The notes beneath the pieces were generated by a model. It saw only the letters and a list, made by a program, of their open reading frames with translations, was not told the DNA's origin and searched no databases. From NCBI GenBank assembly GCA_929113105.1, contig OV816031.1, forward strand, positions 76,102,441-76,166,440: 64,000 bases of DNA, read 5' to 3'. The position numbers and the translations under genes are program-made. Source of the DNA: Agrypnus murinus. Lineage: Eukaryota > Arthropoda > Insecta > Coleoptera > Elateridae. The first letter of the stretch is position 1. Each line of letters starts with the position of its first letter. Shown here in pieces: positions 32,041 through 44,206 of the stretch.

Positions 32041-34865
32041 CATGGCAGTAAGCGAAATAAATTCTGTTAAAATCTTAAAAGATCCCAAAAATGTGTCGAA
32101 CAGAATGGGGGACCAACTGAACAATTTGTCTAATTTCTGTGTTTTGTGTCGTCGTTAAAATGTGTATTCCTGTTTTGTGTTAGGCTACTTCGCAATTGAA
32201 GCATACTTTTAGACTTTATTATGTACATTTTCTTGTTTTACAACAAATAGTAGGTACAGTATGCTCATAAAAATCTACACAGTTTGACATTTGTGTACGA
32301 TAATGTAAATGATGTATAATCAGATCTGTATCTTTTTAATTTATTCCTGGTATGTTTTAGGAATTCTTATTGTGTAATTGAGGGATAAACATTTAATTTC
32401 ATTCCGTGTAGCTCTACAATTTCCCCGTCTCATTTGCCCAAAAGCTTCTGGACTCACTGTGTTATAGCCATCAAAAACCACCGTGGTGGAATAACCATAC
32501 TGATTCTTACATATTGCTGTGATATACAGATGGAAAGGTGAAATAGGTAATTTGGGTTGCCTATCTTTCAGGCGTTCTTATTGAATTTTTTTGTTAAAAG
32601 GTTTATTTAATAGTATCAGAAGTATGGTTGAAGCTAGCTATATGCAGGAATTAAGCTAAATACTTTGTTTTTGCAATAATTTCTTGTTAAAGTTACATTT
32701 TATGCAAGATTATTTAACGATCCGATCTATTCATTACATAACCTCAATTTTTGTAATTAATTTTCAAAATGGGTTTCTTTAGAAGAATAATTTATTCACA
32801 TTATGTTAACATGCATAAGAAGTTTTATAATTTAACAAAAGGATACTATGTAGGTGTGTATATGATTTAATAATTGTAAATTATAATACAACGGGTTGGT
32901 ACGTTGAAGTGTTTTCCTTAAGGAACCGTCAATAGCTCAAACTTGGTAAATTGCACCTAGAATAAAATAAAACGGGCTATTATAAGTTAATTAGCATATA
33001 TAAAAGAAACTTACCTTGCTTAATTTTCATAGGGTGATTATTTTTTTTCTTCTACGATACATGGTATTGGCTTGTCAAGCCACCGTTCTCATTTAATTAA
33101 TTTAGGTTCATGATGTTATTGTGGAATTTCGTTGGATAACATCTTGGCTGTGAATGTTGCATAAAGTCTTTGTTGTTCTATATAGTTGTTTTGTGAGCCG
33201 ATTCAATTTAAATATGTCCATACACCTGTGCCGAGAATATATTTCTTTTTTAGTTAATTTTGTATTGTAAGTGTTTTTTATGAATGTCAAATGATGGGGT
33301 AAAGGTAGATATTCAGATTATATAAAGATTAATGGGTTAAATTGGTGGTTGGACAGATTTAAATGGAATTTATTACAATTTTTGTCAAGCGTGAACAGTT
33401 GTTTGTTCGACTTAAGATTGTGGGTTATTGTTGGGTTTTAGAAATAAAAATGTTATATTATTAGTTTAAGGAAGTGTTGGGGATGCTTTTTATGTGTTTA
33501 AATCTAAAATTTAAAGAAAATAATATTTTATTTAAAAATAATTTGAAATGTCAGATTTTGCTCCATGGCATACTTGATTATCTTACTTTATTGATGTTCC
33601 TATATGTTTTAATGCCATTTGTATTGTGAAAAACAATTAGTAATCTCTAGAACGTATTGGAAGGAGGACGTGTTGTTCTCAGATTTATTAACCTAAAAAA
33701 ACAACAAACATTTTTAATAATGAAGAAAGATAAAGTGAGGTTACAAATTTTGAATAATTAAAACTCATGCATATAATTGGATATGGCTTACCTGTTTGTC
33801 ATTATCTCAAGAAAATTATAAATCATAGAATTGATTTGGATAATTTCAACACTTACGGAAATTGTTATTTTGAAATACATTTGAAGAATTCAATTTTCTG
33901 CAGAATTGCATATTAAAAAATCTCACCAACAGTCAAGAGTTGGGTTGTGGTTACCATAGCAGAAATTTCAAATCTGAAGAAGTGCCTAGTGTGCGACTGA
34001 GAATTGTAAGTGTATTTAAATTTATACTGGCCAATAACGCAAAATAAAATAAAAAGATCTTTTCGGACAATTTTTATTAAAATTATATAACACTTAACGA
34101 TTGAGACTATTTAAACTATTTTTTAATATATATAAAAAATAATAGAATTGAGAAAATTCGACATTAATTTTTATTTAAATTATTGTTATGAGTAGTTTAG
34201 TATAAGGTACAAAAATTGACATAACCTATAAAAAAAATATTAAAAGGCTGATTAGTGGTTTTTATCAATTGATTATTTTTTTACTTGTGTTTAAAGAAAT
34301 AAAAATTTGTGTTTCTTTCTATATCTTTAATTTATTGTTCATTTTTCTTCCTTGTGTGGAAATAATTTGTGATTTTCAGCTTGTTACAATTTTCCCAGCT
34401 CAGGTGTTACGATTAAAGGTGGACCCACTGATAGTAGAAATTGGTAAGGTAAGGTTATTGTATAATAAATTTCAGAGATATTTGTCGAGTGCTTTACTGA
34501 AACTAAAGTTGGAGCTAGTGACGGGGCAAAAATCTATTAAAAAAATATATTGTGGTGGTAAACTGTTGTATTGTGGTTTTATTTTATTAAAGTACTACAC
34601 ATACCATTGCAATATGTAACAGACTAGTTGCAAATGACTTCAAATGGCGGTAGTTTTGTCCACACAACCGTATGATTTAGATGCTCTCTATCGATTACGA
34701 ATAGATCGCCTGGTTCTTTCAATAATGTTTTGAATTTTCCTGATAATGAAAAAAATCTCCTGCTTATAGATATATCAACTAAATTTCATAGTATTTTTTG
34801 TCACATATTTTTAATCAGATTTGTTACATGCAAATAATTACACTACATACATTATATTAAATGCA
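32041..34865. other. AT-rich stretch, no gene recognised
   Basis: ORFs at 33108-33290 and 34269-34619 are low-complexity and have no motifs. Confidence 0.35.
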
Positions 34866-34990
34866 GGTAAGATATAAAAAGATTTGGGCTGCGGAACTGG
34901 AGCGGGTAGTTCGTAGTGCTCATCAAGTGCCTTGTCCAGTTGCGACTCGTCATCTTCAAACTCAATTCATGTCCAAACGGTTTAACTTAC
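34866..34990 (-). other. Possible small exon (minus strand), unknown
   Basis: Another GC-richer patch. On the minus strand it reads FEDDESQLDKALDEHYELP, then APVPQPKSFYILPAFNI and a stop; on the plus strand it is also open. The acidic, non-repetitive composition looks coding, but no family or complete splice structure is evident. Confidence 0.2.
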
Positions 34991-35350
34991 ATTTTCTTGG
35001 AACTAACCACTGTAAAGCTAGATAAATTTGCTAAAAGGTTTATTTCAGGGTAAAGTGCCGAAAAAAAGTTTTTTAGTAGAAAAAAGGTTTGAATTAGAAA
35101 TGGTGTTTTTTCCGCAAGATCTTTTCACATTTTATGTTAATTTTCTCCACTAATATAAAAAATAAGAAAAAGTTATAACTATGCACAGGTGTGAAATTTA
35201 TTCTAGTTTTCAAATCATAATCATCCGTTTTCCAGTTTAGCTTGATTAAGAGAGACAGTAGATTAGTTTAAAGAGGTAAAAGTAGTGAACTAGGAATGTC
35301 TGGAATTTAAATACGTGCCCTGCAAGGGAACGATGGGGAACTTTCAGGAA
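34991..35350. other. No gene seen
   Basis: AT-rich spacer. Confidence 0.35.
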
Positions 35351-35359
35351 ATACTTAGG

Positions 35360-35840
35360 TCAGCAAAAATGTACCACATATCCTAAAATTAACTTGTTAC
35401 TAATTTGTTCCGGGTTTGGGCTGTTTTCGTTATAAATGTACTGGGGTATAATAATGTGCTTAAGGGTATCAATAAGCTCACCATTTCTTCTACTTCTATT
35501 TTTTCTTACAATACCCTCGTGTTTCAAGTCCTGCTTCATTTCTTCCAAACTGAAATTGGGGAAATCTCGACAGTACACTACTCCCTTAGATATGTTAAGT
35601 GTCATATGAGGATATGCTTTAACATCAAATTCGCCAAATCGATTAACCTTCAACAGTCGTTGCGATCAACAACATTCCCTGCATTGTTTTAACCATTTTC
35701 GTTCTGGCTATAAGACCATACATAACTTTGGACACAACAAACGGACTAGTCGTTGCGAAATCACCTTCATTTTTCTCCAAGGCTAGGAACTGGCATAGAG
35801 TAATAATTATTCTATGGAACTGGGGAGAAGAATCCACCAT
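35360..35840 (-). pseudogene. Jockey-type LINE ORF1 fragment
   Basis: Two overlapping minus-strand frames (35643-35840 then 35360-35653) give TSPFVVSKVMYGLI, then GEFDVKAYPHMTLN and SKGVVYCRDFPNFS. This is the RNA-binding region of jockey-clade ORF1 proteins, in which the SKGVI-type motif follows a PH.TLN motif. The frameshift lies near 35650. It is truncated on both sides and opposite in strand to the LINE that follows. Confidence 0.65.
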
Positions 35841-36234
35841 CTTACTAACCGTAAAGCAATCTCTTATAGAAGGTAAATCTAAACTGGTAGGGGTTGGGAT
35901 TGGAGGGGTGAATGGAATTGGGGTAAAAGGAAAGAAGCTCCGTTGTTTAAAGGATTCAGTATAAGTGAAGGTTTATTGGTTTTGGTATTTATACAAGATT
36001 GCCATTCAAATAAAAGAACTGTTTAGAGATAGTAGAAGTGCACTTGCAGTTTAATTCTGAAAAAGAAACTGTAATTACTATTAATAAGAAAATGACAATA
36101 AACATATGATTTAATAACAATAGATAAACTTTAATTCATTGAATAATACAAACTCAACATAGCCTCATTATCATGATAATATTTCACCATTAATTGTAAT
36201 GAAAATAAATAATAGAGAAAATTAATGTGATTCC

Positions 36235-37781
36235 ATGAAGTCAAGATCAATGCAACTGCAGTACACACAGCCAACGTTTTATGAAAACGTACAAAATGGC
36301 ATTACTTCACAAATAAACTCGATCCCGCATCCAGGGTACACACAGATGCAACCAAATCCCGCAATTAATAACGCGCAAATATACGAATTTCTATCAATGT
36401 CCTACCAGTTACGACACCCAATGCATAGCAATCCAACATTGCCAAGTGAACACGACCCCCAAGTATCAATAACAACTGAATTACTTAACATGGATGCCGA
36501 AAATTCTCCGGTTAAGCAAAAACCTGAAGGAGAAGTCATTAAACTTAACGAGTTCCAGGAAGTTCGACACAGAAAAAATAAAAGAGGACCATCTACCCCA
36601 GATACAGAAAGACAAGTGAAACCTAAATTTAACCCTTCTCAGAATAGATTCCAACCACTAGCAACTATTGATAACACTAACAAAAGTTTAATGGAGGCCA
36701 ATAAAGAAAAATCAAGTAATGAAAGAGCAAAAAACCAGAACGGCCGCCGCCGTTTATTATTCACCATGTAATTAATATAGCCCCATTAATACGGCTAATT
36801 GAGAGCACCATCACAAAAAACGATTACTACTACCAAACCATGAATGGCAACAAAATAAGATTACAAATACTAACAACAGAAAATTACAAAAAAATTAAAA
36901 AAGTTATCGATGACAATAACGTTGCCTGACATACCTTCAGCTTAAAAGAAGAACGCAGTTATAAGGTAGTAATTAGAAACCTACACTACACAACCGACAT
37001 AGACGAACTCAAGACTGCTTTGAAAGATAAAGGTTACATAGCAAGAAACATTACTAAGTGCAAAATTAAACAAACAGATGAATTTAGAAACCTATTCTTT
37101 ATTGAAATTGAGCCTAAGGAAAACAACAAAGAAATATTTAAGATAGAATATCTCTTAAACGCCAAAGTACAAGTGGAGCCACTCCATAAGAAAAATACAC
37201 TCACACAGTGCAAGAGATGTCAATGTTACGAACATACTCGCAACTTCTGTACACGCCCCTTGAGATGCGTTAAATGCGGAGGCAATCATGACACCACAAA
37301 TTGCTCTATAGAAAACACATCGACAGCTAAATGTACACTATGCAAAGGTGAGCATCCTGCCAATTACAAAGGCTGCCAAGTGTACTTAGAAATACTCAAT
37401 CGACGCAACTTGAACTTGAAATCCAGGCCAGAAATACAACAATCACAACCGACACAAAGATTCACTCTAGCATCATCAGACTTCCCACCGTTGGAACGAA
37501 CTGGTAATCAGCAGCCCATAACAGCAAACGGTGTCCCCACACACAACGTACAGCAGTTAGGTCTAGGATCATACAACCTTGTAGCCAGTACCAACCATAA
37601 CAGCACAGCCATGGATCAAGAAAGAATTGCAATCAAAATGCAGGAAACCATTATGAATCAAAACAGCGTGATAACAGAATTGTTACGTGAATCAAGGGAA
37701 ATGAGGAAAACCATTGAAATACTCAGTTCCAAACTCATAGCACTTAGACAACATATCACCACCAAAAATGGCTCAGTATAA
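36235..37781 (+). pseudogene. LINE ORF1 (gag-like) with three CCHC knuckles
   Basis: The first open part (36235-36771) is Gln/Asn/Pro-rich. A frameshift at about 36750 and a TGA at about 36928 precede the second open part (37020-37781). The RNA-binding segment KVVIRNLHYTTDIDELKTAL leads to the zinc knuckles CKRCQCYEHTRNFC, CVKCGGNHDTTNC and CTLCKGEHPANYKGC at about residues 62-120 of the second part, the standard jockey pattern. The C-terminus is a short coiled coil. The function would be RNP formation with element RNA. Confidence 0.8.
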
Positions 37782-40390
37782 AATTGTCACATGTAACGCA
37801 AACGGGCTGACGCTACACCGTCAAGAAGTAGAAGCTTTTCTTAACATTAATCACCTTGACATCTACTTATCTCCGAAGCTCATTTTACTGAGCGCACGTT
37901 TTTCAAAATAGCAGGTTTAAGATTTACGACACGCATCACCCGAATGGTAACGCCAGAGGTGGAACTACAATTATTATCAGACAAAACATCAAACACCTGA
38001 ACTGGACAAGTTTAACAAAGAATACCTACAAGCCACCTCTCTAAGGGTTGAAGACTGGAACGGCCCCCTAATAATATCAGCTGCGTACTACCCCCCCAAT
38101 TACAGACCGAATAAAGAAGGATTCGAAGAATACTTCGAATCTTTAGAATCCAGATTCATTTCCGGTGGTGATTATAACTCCAAACACCACCAATGGGGAT
38201 CTCGCCTGATCTCTCCTAGAGGAAGAGCCCTACAATTAGTATTACAAGAAAATCACTTAGACCATGTTTCCACGGGAAAACCTACATATTGACCTACAGA
38301 CTTAACGAAAATTCCAGATTGCCTAGATTTTTTCATTACCAAGGGCATCGGGAAAGCCTTCCTATACGTTAAATATAGCTATGATCTCTGTTCGGACCAT
38401 ACTCCTGTGATACTAACTGTAAGTACGTCTATAATTGCAAAAACTAAGTCGCCACAACTACATAATTGTCTAACTGACTGGGATTATTTTCGTGGACTAC
38501 TCGAAGAAAATATCTCTTTAAATGTTAAACTAAAAACGGCAGATGGCATCGAAAAAGCAGTAGAAGAATTCCTGAAAGCAATACATAACGCCGCCTGGAA
38601 ATCTACACCTACACTACCTGATAAACCTAGGAAGAAAGGATACCCTGCGGAGATCACTAACAAAATAGCAGAGAAGAGAAGGCTAAGAAAAGAATGGCAG
38701 AGAAGACGTTATCCAGAAGAAAAACACCGATATAATACGGCAGCAAGGGAACTAAAGAAAACGCTGCAGGAATATAGGGACAGAAGCAAGCGATTATTCG
38801 CTATGGAAAGCCACTAAAAGATTAAAACAACACCAAAAACCAGTTCCACCAGTCCGTAAAGCAGACGGAACTTGGGCAAAGAGTGATGAGCAAAAAACTG
38901 AAGTATTTGCTGAACACCTCAGGAAGGTTTTCCAACCATTACCAGCATTACCTGGAAACGAGGACGATGAAATAGATAGATTTCTTGGTGCCCCATTGCA
39001 ATTATCACCACCAATCCAAGCCGTTAAAGTCAAAGAACTAAAAGCTATAATTAAAAAACTGCCTGCTAAAAAATCACCTGGCTATGACTTAATAACGGGG
39101 CAAATCCTAAAAGAACTGCCTTCTAAGGGATACACGCTCCTGACATACATATTTAATGCCATATTAAGAACCACTCACTACCCAGCACAATGGAAAGTCG
39201 CAAAAATAATAATGATTCCAAAGCACGGCAAACCACCCAACTTAGCTGAATCATACAGACCCATTAGTTTGTTGCTCATAATCGCGAAGTTATTTGAGAC
39301 CATATTACTTAAGAGACTAATACCCATACTTGAGGACCAACACCTTATACCAATTCGGTTTTAGAAAACAACACTCTACCGTAGAACAAGTCCACAGGGT
39401 GGTGGAAATCATTAATGCCGCCTTCGAAGCTAAAGAATACTGCAGTGCTGTATTTCTTGACGTAAGCTAGGCTTTTGACAAAGTCTGGCACAAAGGACTT
39501 TTGTATAAGCTAAAAAAGTGTCTGCCGGACAACATGTACCTCACAATACGATCCTATCTGCACAACAGACTTTTCCAAGTCATACACGAAGAAGTGATTT
39601 CCAATCTAATCCCCGTTAACTCGGGAGTTCCCCAAGGGAGTGTATTGGGGCCAGTATTATACTTAATGTACACAGCAGATTTACCAACTTGCGAATATGT
39701 TACAAGTGCAACCTTTGCTGATGACACCGCGCTATTCGCTACAGATGAGGATCCTTTAAGGGCTTCAATAAAATTGCAAACACCATTCAGGATTGGTTCA
39801 AAAGATGGCGAATCTAGATCAACGAAGCCAAATCTGTGCATGTTACCTACATCAAGCGCACAAATACTTGTCCACCAATCAGCATCAATGGGAAATTTGT
39901 ACCGCAATCGGAGAGTGCAAGATACCTTGGTATACATTTAGATCGAGGTTTGACCTGGCGGACTCACATATGGACTAAACGTAAATAACTCAATTTGCAA
40001 TTTAGTAAATACTACTGGCTGTTTGGTAGACACTCCCAACTTTCCCCTCATGACAAGCTCTTAATCTATAAAGTCATTTTCAAACCCGTATTGCTCTACG
40101 GAATTCAGCTATGGGGAACTGCATCAACTTCTAACCTCGCCATAATCGAACGTTTCCAAACGAAAACACTTCGGACCATCCTCAATGCACCTTATTATAT
40201 AAGTAATGCAGAAATTTACAATGACCTGAAAGTGCGTACAGTGAAAGAAGATATAGCGAAAGTTAGTGAAAACTACATTGCTAAGCTAGAATAACACCCG
40301 AACACCCTAGCATTAAATTTAGTAAACAACCATGTTCAAGACAATAGACTAAAGCGACATTACACTATTGATTTGCCAAATAGATTTTAG
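37768..40390 (+). pseudogene. LINE ORF2: AP endonuclease and reverse transcriptase
   Basis: The ATG at 37768 lies inside the end of ORF1. Endonuclease motifs: VTCNANGL, GGDYNSKHHQWGS and SDHTPVILT. Reverse-transcriptase motifs: SPGYDLITGQILKELP, YRPISLL, AVFLDVS-stop-AFDKVWH (TAG at 39468), NSGVPQGSVLGPVLY and the catalytic FADDTALFA (39714-39740). The C-terminus RHYTIDLPNRF ends at 40390. Frameshifts near 37900, 38810, 39360, 39790 and 39950 break it. Confidence 0.85.
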
Positions 40391-40907
40391 AACTAATAGA
40401 CCCTAGAACAAACTTAAGTCATTCAATTGTAAAACGCAATTATGCGCTAGTTGTACTTGATGCGACGTTGATGAACGCTTGCTTCCATGTCAATCACATA
40501 GATATACACATACGTAAATAATTTGTTTATTGCTGCACGAGCAGATTGTAAATAGAAATTATCTGACAATAAAAAAAATGAAGTCAACATAAACACAATG
40601 AGTATTACCCAAATAATGACCAAGGTTGGTCTATATCAAGAAAATACAGGACAACTACATTCTAATGGTCTCTAAGGTAAATAAAAATTATTATTATGAA
40701 AAAGTACAAAAATAATGCAAGATGTAAAATTGATGTATCCATAAAAATTTTGTTAAACAATTTAAAATAAATATTGACCCATTAATTAATTAGTCTTCGA
40801 GTTTTAATTATTATCATAGTATAAGAAGAAATTAAAATTTGAAAGAAAAATTACCAAATATTTCTAAATGTACCAATAGTTCTAGGTGTGCAAGCTGAAA
40901 GTAAAAC
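40391..40907. other. LINE 3-prime region and spacer
   Basis: 3-prime UTR of the LINE up to about 40570, then AT-rich sequence with no gene. Confidence 0.4.
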
Positions 40908-40913
40908 CATCAT

Positions 40914-41063
40914 AGTAGAGAAAGAATGGGGTTTCTGGGACCACCTCCCACCACTTTCTGCTTTCTGCCAAGGTCAACCGTCAAGGCTAAATTTTCTGGC
41001 GGTTAAAGGTCAAGGCTTCACTGATTTTTAAGCTGAAGGTCAAGGCTTCTCTAATTTTAAGGT
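40914..41063. repeat. Polinton left terminal inverted repeat
   Basis: Matches the complement of 47190-47341 through CTTCTCTAATTTTAAGGTTA-like sequence. Contains AAGGTCAAGGCTTC-type short tandem motifs. Confidence 0.85.
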
Positions 41064-41205
41064 TAAGGTTTTTATAGAAATTTAAAAAAAATAAAAAAAT
41101 AAAAAAGCAATGGGCATAAACATTTTTTATAAATAAACACTTATTATAAATATACATTGATTATAAATATACATGTATTATAAACATACATTTGCATAAA
41201 CATTT

Positions 41206-41450
41206 AGTTCGAATTACATGCATTACAACGGGAGCAATTTATTTTTAAAGGCGGTGGACCATCTAGAACATCGCCTTCCTTAGGAAAATGAACAGTGCAG
41301 TATTGATATTGGTGCAGTTCCTGTTGTAATTCTTCCTGTAGTACTAGGAAGTTGACGAAAGTTTCGAGCTACATCATGTGCATAATAGCGTTTCAGGAAA
41401 TCGATAGGTAACTGTATAATTTCTTCAACAGACAAAAGTGGATTATTCAT
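41206..41450 (-). pseudogene. Polinton small ORF with C-terminal Cys motif
   Basis: ATG at 41450: MNNPLLSVEEIIQLPIDFLK ... ARNFRQLPS. The frame then shifts near 41340; the next frame reads EELQQELHQYQYCTVHFPKE and ends LKINCSRCNACNSN-stop at 41206. The Cys cluster CSRCNAC may bind zinc. Function unknown. The presumed single frameshift is inferred from the good composition of both halves. Confidence 0.4.
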
Positions 41451-41736
41451 CTCAATTGTCGTTTGGTTGAGAGATCAACACTTTATAACGGCACGTTAGA
41501 AACTAACTCTTAAGCATTCACTTTCAACGGTTTATGCGAACAGCGGGTGACCATAAGGATGTCATCATCATGTTACAATGAGCCCTGAAGTCAAGGACTA
41601 TGTTGTAGGTAATAGTTGTTAACCATGACCACATCGGTCAAAGACCTAGCTGTAACCGTGAGACTTCCGGTTACGGTCAAGGACTAGGAATGTGTATGAC
41701 ACTGCTTGCTCCTATTCCCCTACTCGACCGTGTACA

Positions 41737-41746
41737 CTATAAAATA
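41737..41746 (+). promoter_or_regulatory. TATA-box-like motif
   Basis: CTATAAAATA lies about 70 bp before the ATG at 41813, in a GC-richer leader, so it could direct the spliced small gene that follows. Confidence 0.35.
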
Positions 41747-41812
41747 CGATATATTTGACGGAGAATACATAGTTCAAGCTGAAACTTGAAGTTGTTGAAG
41801 AGGAAATCAGAA

Positions 41813-42050
41813 ATGGATTATGGATATGGTAAGATCAATTGTATTATTTTGTACATAGTGAATAATGAAAATGTATTTGCATACAGAAGTACTAGAACTT
41901 ACAATAGGTGAACTGTGGATTGAGAGGAGGCCCATAACACAGTTCGTGTTTGTCCTACAGGGGGTAGAGTCCCCTACACATTGGTGGTTGTGCCCCCTGT
42001 GGGACAAATTAAAATACTTAGGTTTGGCCCTGGACCTACCATTATATTGA
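41813..42050 (+). CDS. Possible spliced 59-aa gene inside the Polinton
   Basis: ATG at 41813 starts a 16-nt first exon (MDYGY plus G), ending at GTAAGATC. A 58-bp AT-rich intron ends TTGCATACAG. Exon 2 (41887-42050) reads on in frame as EVLELTIGELWIERR ... WWLCPLWDKLKYLG ... LDLPLY-stop. 180 nt in total. The intron size and sites are normal for insects and a TATA-like motif lies upstream. No family recognised; the protein is hydrophobic and Trp-rich near the C-terminus. A chance arrangement remains possible. Confidence 0.35.
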
Positions 42051-42257
42051 GAGAAGAAAATAGCTTCGTGGAAATACATAAAGCATGAAAAATACTTGAA
42101 AAATTAGTATTATAATTAGTATATTAGTGTATTAGTATATTAGTATATTATAAATAAATAAGTAAAGTAAATAAAAAAATGCAATGAAATTTAAAACTTG
42201 TTTTATTAGATTACAATCAGTATAAAACCATATGAGTAATTATAAGCTGAACAGAAC

Positions 42258-42488
42258 TTAATGCATCCCAGTAGAACCAAAAGCACCATTCCCTCTGCTG
42301 GTAGAATCAATTTCATATCCTTCAACAATTTCTGGAAAAGATCTTTTCGCAAATGAGTTGAGCAATTCGGTCACCGGCACACGCACTACAAAGGGTGAGT
42401 TCGAATGATTAACAAGAAGAACTTGCACTATACCCGTAAAATCCGGATCAATTACTCCCGCACTAACGTCGATATATTTGAGACTTAA
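42258..42488 (-). pseudogene. dUTPase C-terminal fragment
   Basis: The minus strand reads YIDVSAGVIDPDFTG (dUTPase motif 3, with the uridine-binding Asp), then IVQVLLVNHSNSPF (motif 4 region), and finally STSRGNGAFGSTG (motif 5, the Gly-rich lid) before the stop at 42258. About 77 residues of the usual 140 remain; the N-terminal half with motifs 1 and 2 is cut at an (ATT)n tract at about 42495. It would hydrolyse dUTP to keep uracil out of element DNA. Confidence 0.7.
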
Positions 42489-42549
42489 ACCTTATTATTA
42501 TTATTATTAGACCGTAACAAATATCTGGCAATTTTATTTTCAAACCTGT

Positions 42550-43814
42550 GCTAACGTGTTTAACGTTCCCGACGAATCTCCTCAAGGCTTCGTTCTGGAA
42601 GTGGACGTTGAATACCCGATATATTTACACTCGTTGCATAATGATCTTCCCTTTCTGCCGGAGGCGTTAATTCCACCGGTTCCAAAAGCAAAACAAAAAA
42701 AATTGATTCCAAATTTGTACGACAAGGATAGATATGTGATTCATTATCGAAACTTAAAACAATGTCTCGATCATGGATTGATTTTGAAAAAAATTCACAG
42801 AGTTTTAAAGTTTGACCAATTGGTCACCAAGGTGATTACCTTGGTTAAGACCGTATATTGATTTAAACACCTCTTTACGTAATAAGGCAACCAATTCATT
42901 CGAGAAGGCTTTTTTTAAATTGATGGTAAACAGTGTGTTCGGCAAGACTATGGAAAACGTTTGAAAAGGACTGATAACAAACTTCTATCGCATTTTGAAA
43001 AAATCGGGAAAAAACCGTGTGCGGAAAAATACATCGCTAGACCTAATTGTAAAAGTGTGACCATTTTTTCGGAAAATCTGGTAGCGATTGATATGGAAAG
43101 ATAATCCATCTGTTACGATAAACCGGTCTATGTTGGTTTTAGTATTTTGGATGTATCGAAAACGATCATTTATAAACTTTTCTATGATTTCTTGAAACCC
43201 AAGTATGGAGATAATGTTTCTTTGTTATATACCGACACGGATTTGTTAGTGATTGAAATTCATACTGATAAAGTTTATAATGATGTTAAAGCACATATTG
43301 AACTATTTGATACATCAAATTTAGCTAAGGATAACCCACATGGAATTCCCGTTAACGAATCCGTTTTAGGTGCAATGAAAGATGAATATAAAGGTGTTCC
43401 AATCAACAGCTTTTTCGGAGCCGGTGCTAAAGCCTATTGTGTCAACGTCGGGGATGGGTTGCATAAAAAGGCGAAAGGTGTAAAAAAAACGTTATAAAAA
43501 CAGTTTTGAAAGAACACGATTATGAAGCGGTTGCTACTAATCAAGTAAAAACCATATTCTGCAAAATGTACGTTTTTAAGTCGCATATGCATAACTTATA
43601 CACAGAAATGCGAAATAAAGTAGCTTTATCTGCTCACGACGATAAGCGGTTTCTTATACCGGGAACAACCAAAACATTAGCTTGGGGTCATCACGAGATT
43701 TCAGCAAAAAATGATGATTTAGATTTATTAATGGAAGTCATTGAAAATGATATTCAAAAATCAAAATTAGATAAACTAATTAATTTGATGGAAGCAACAG
43801 TCAATCATTTATAA
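42550..43814 (+). pseudogene. Family B (protein-primed type) DNA polymerase, C-terminal part
   Basis: The open part 42556-42861 gives GFVLEVDVEYPIYLHSLHND (palm motif A) and LYDKDRYVIHYRNLKQCL. A frameshift region (42862-43146) has FFKLMVNSVFGKTMENV, motif B. 43147-43497 gives DVSKTIIYKLFYDF and LLYTDTDLLVIEI, motif C with the catalytic Asp pair. A one-base shift at about 43497 leads to the last part ending NLMEATVNHL at 43814. The exonuclease domain and N-terminus are missing upstream. The protein is typical of Polinton and related virus-like elements. Confidence 0.82.
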
Positions 43815-44206
43815 TTGTGGTGTATAGATTTGTAAATATGTATTTACATAACTAAATGTTTGGAATTTGCTAATCCATGGTATGTTTATAAATGTATATA
43901 GTTTATTTCGTGTAGTTTATTATGTATAGTTTATTTCTGTATAATAAATGTGTTTACCTTTTGCTATGTGTATTGTTCTTTCCTTATGGAGAAATTGACA
44001 TTTATATGTATAGTATACATTAAAGTATTAAGTTTGGTATTTGTATTGTTCTTTCCTTATGGAATAACTAACTTGAAATAATAAGTCATAAAATGTTAAA
44101 AAAAAGGAATCTTTATTTGGTTATGCATTACATTTCGAGTAATAAGTAATAATATGCCTAGAAGCTAATTGCTATTTAGTTTTATGCTATAACGTTACAA
44201 AATGCT
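43815..44206. other. Spacer between polymerase and integrase genes
   Basis: The convergent 3-prime ends of the plus-strand polymerase and minus-strand integrase meet here. TTGTTCTTTCCTTATGGA occurs at 43973 and 44047 (imperfect tandem copies). Confidence 0.45.

Larger units (their letters stand above)
36190..40570 (+). mobile_element. Jockey-clade LINE, nearly full length, dead
   Basis: ORF1 (36235-37781) is followed by ORF2 (37768-40390), overlapping by 14 nt as usual for the clade, then a short 3-prime region ending in an A-rich run at about 40570. Several frameshifts and stops mean it cannot move on its own. Exact ends and target duplications were not resolved. Confidence 0.8.
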
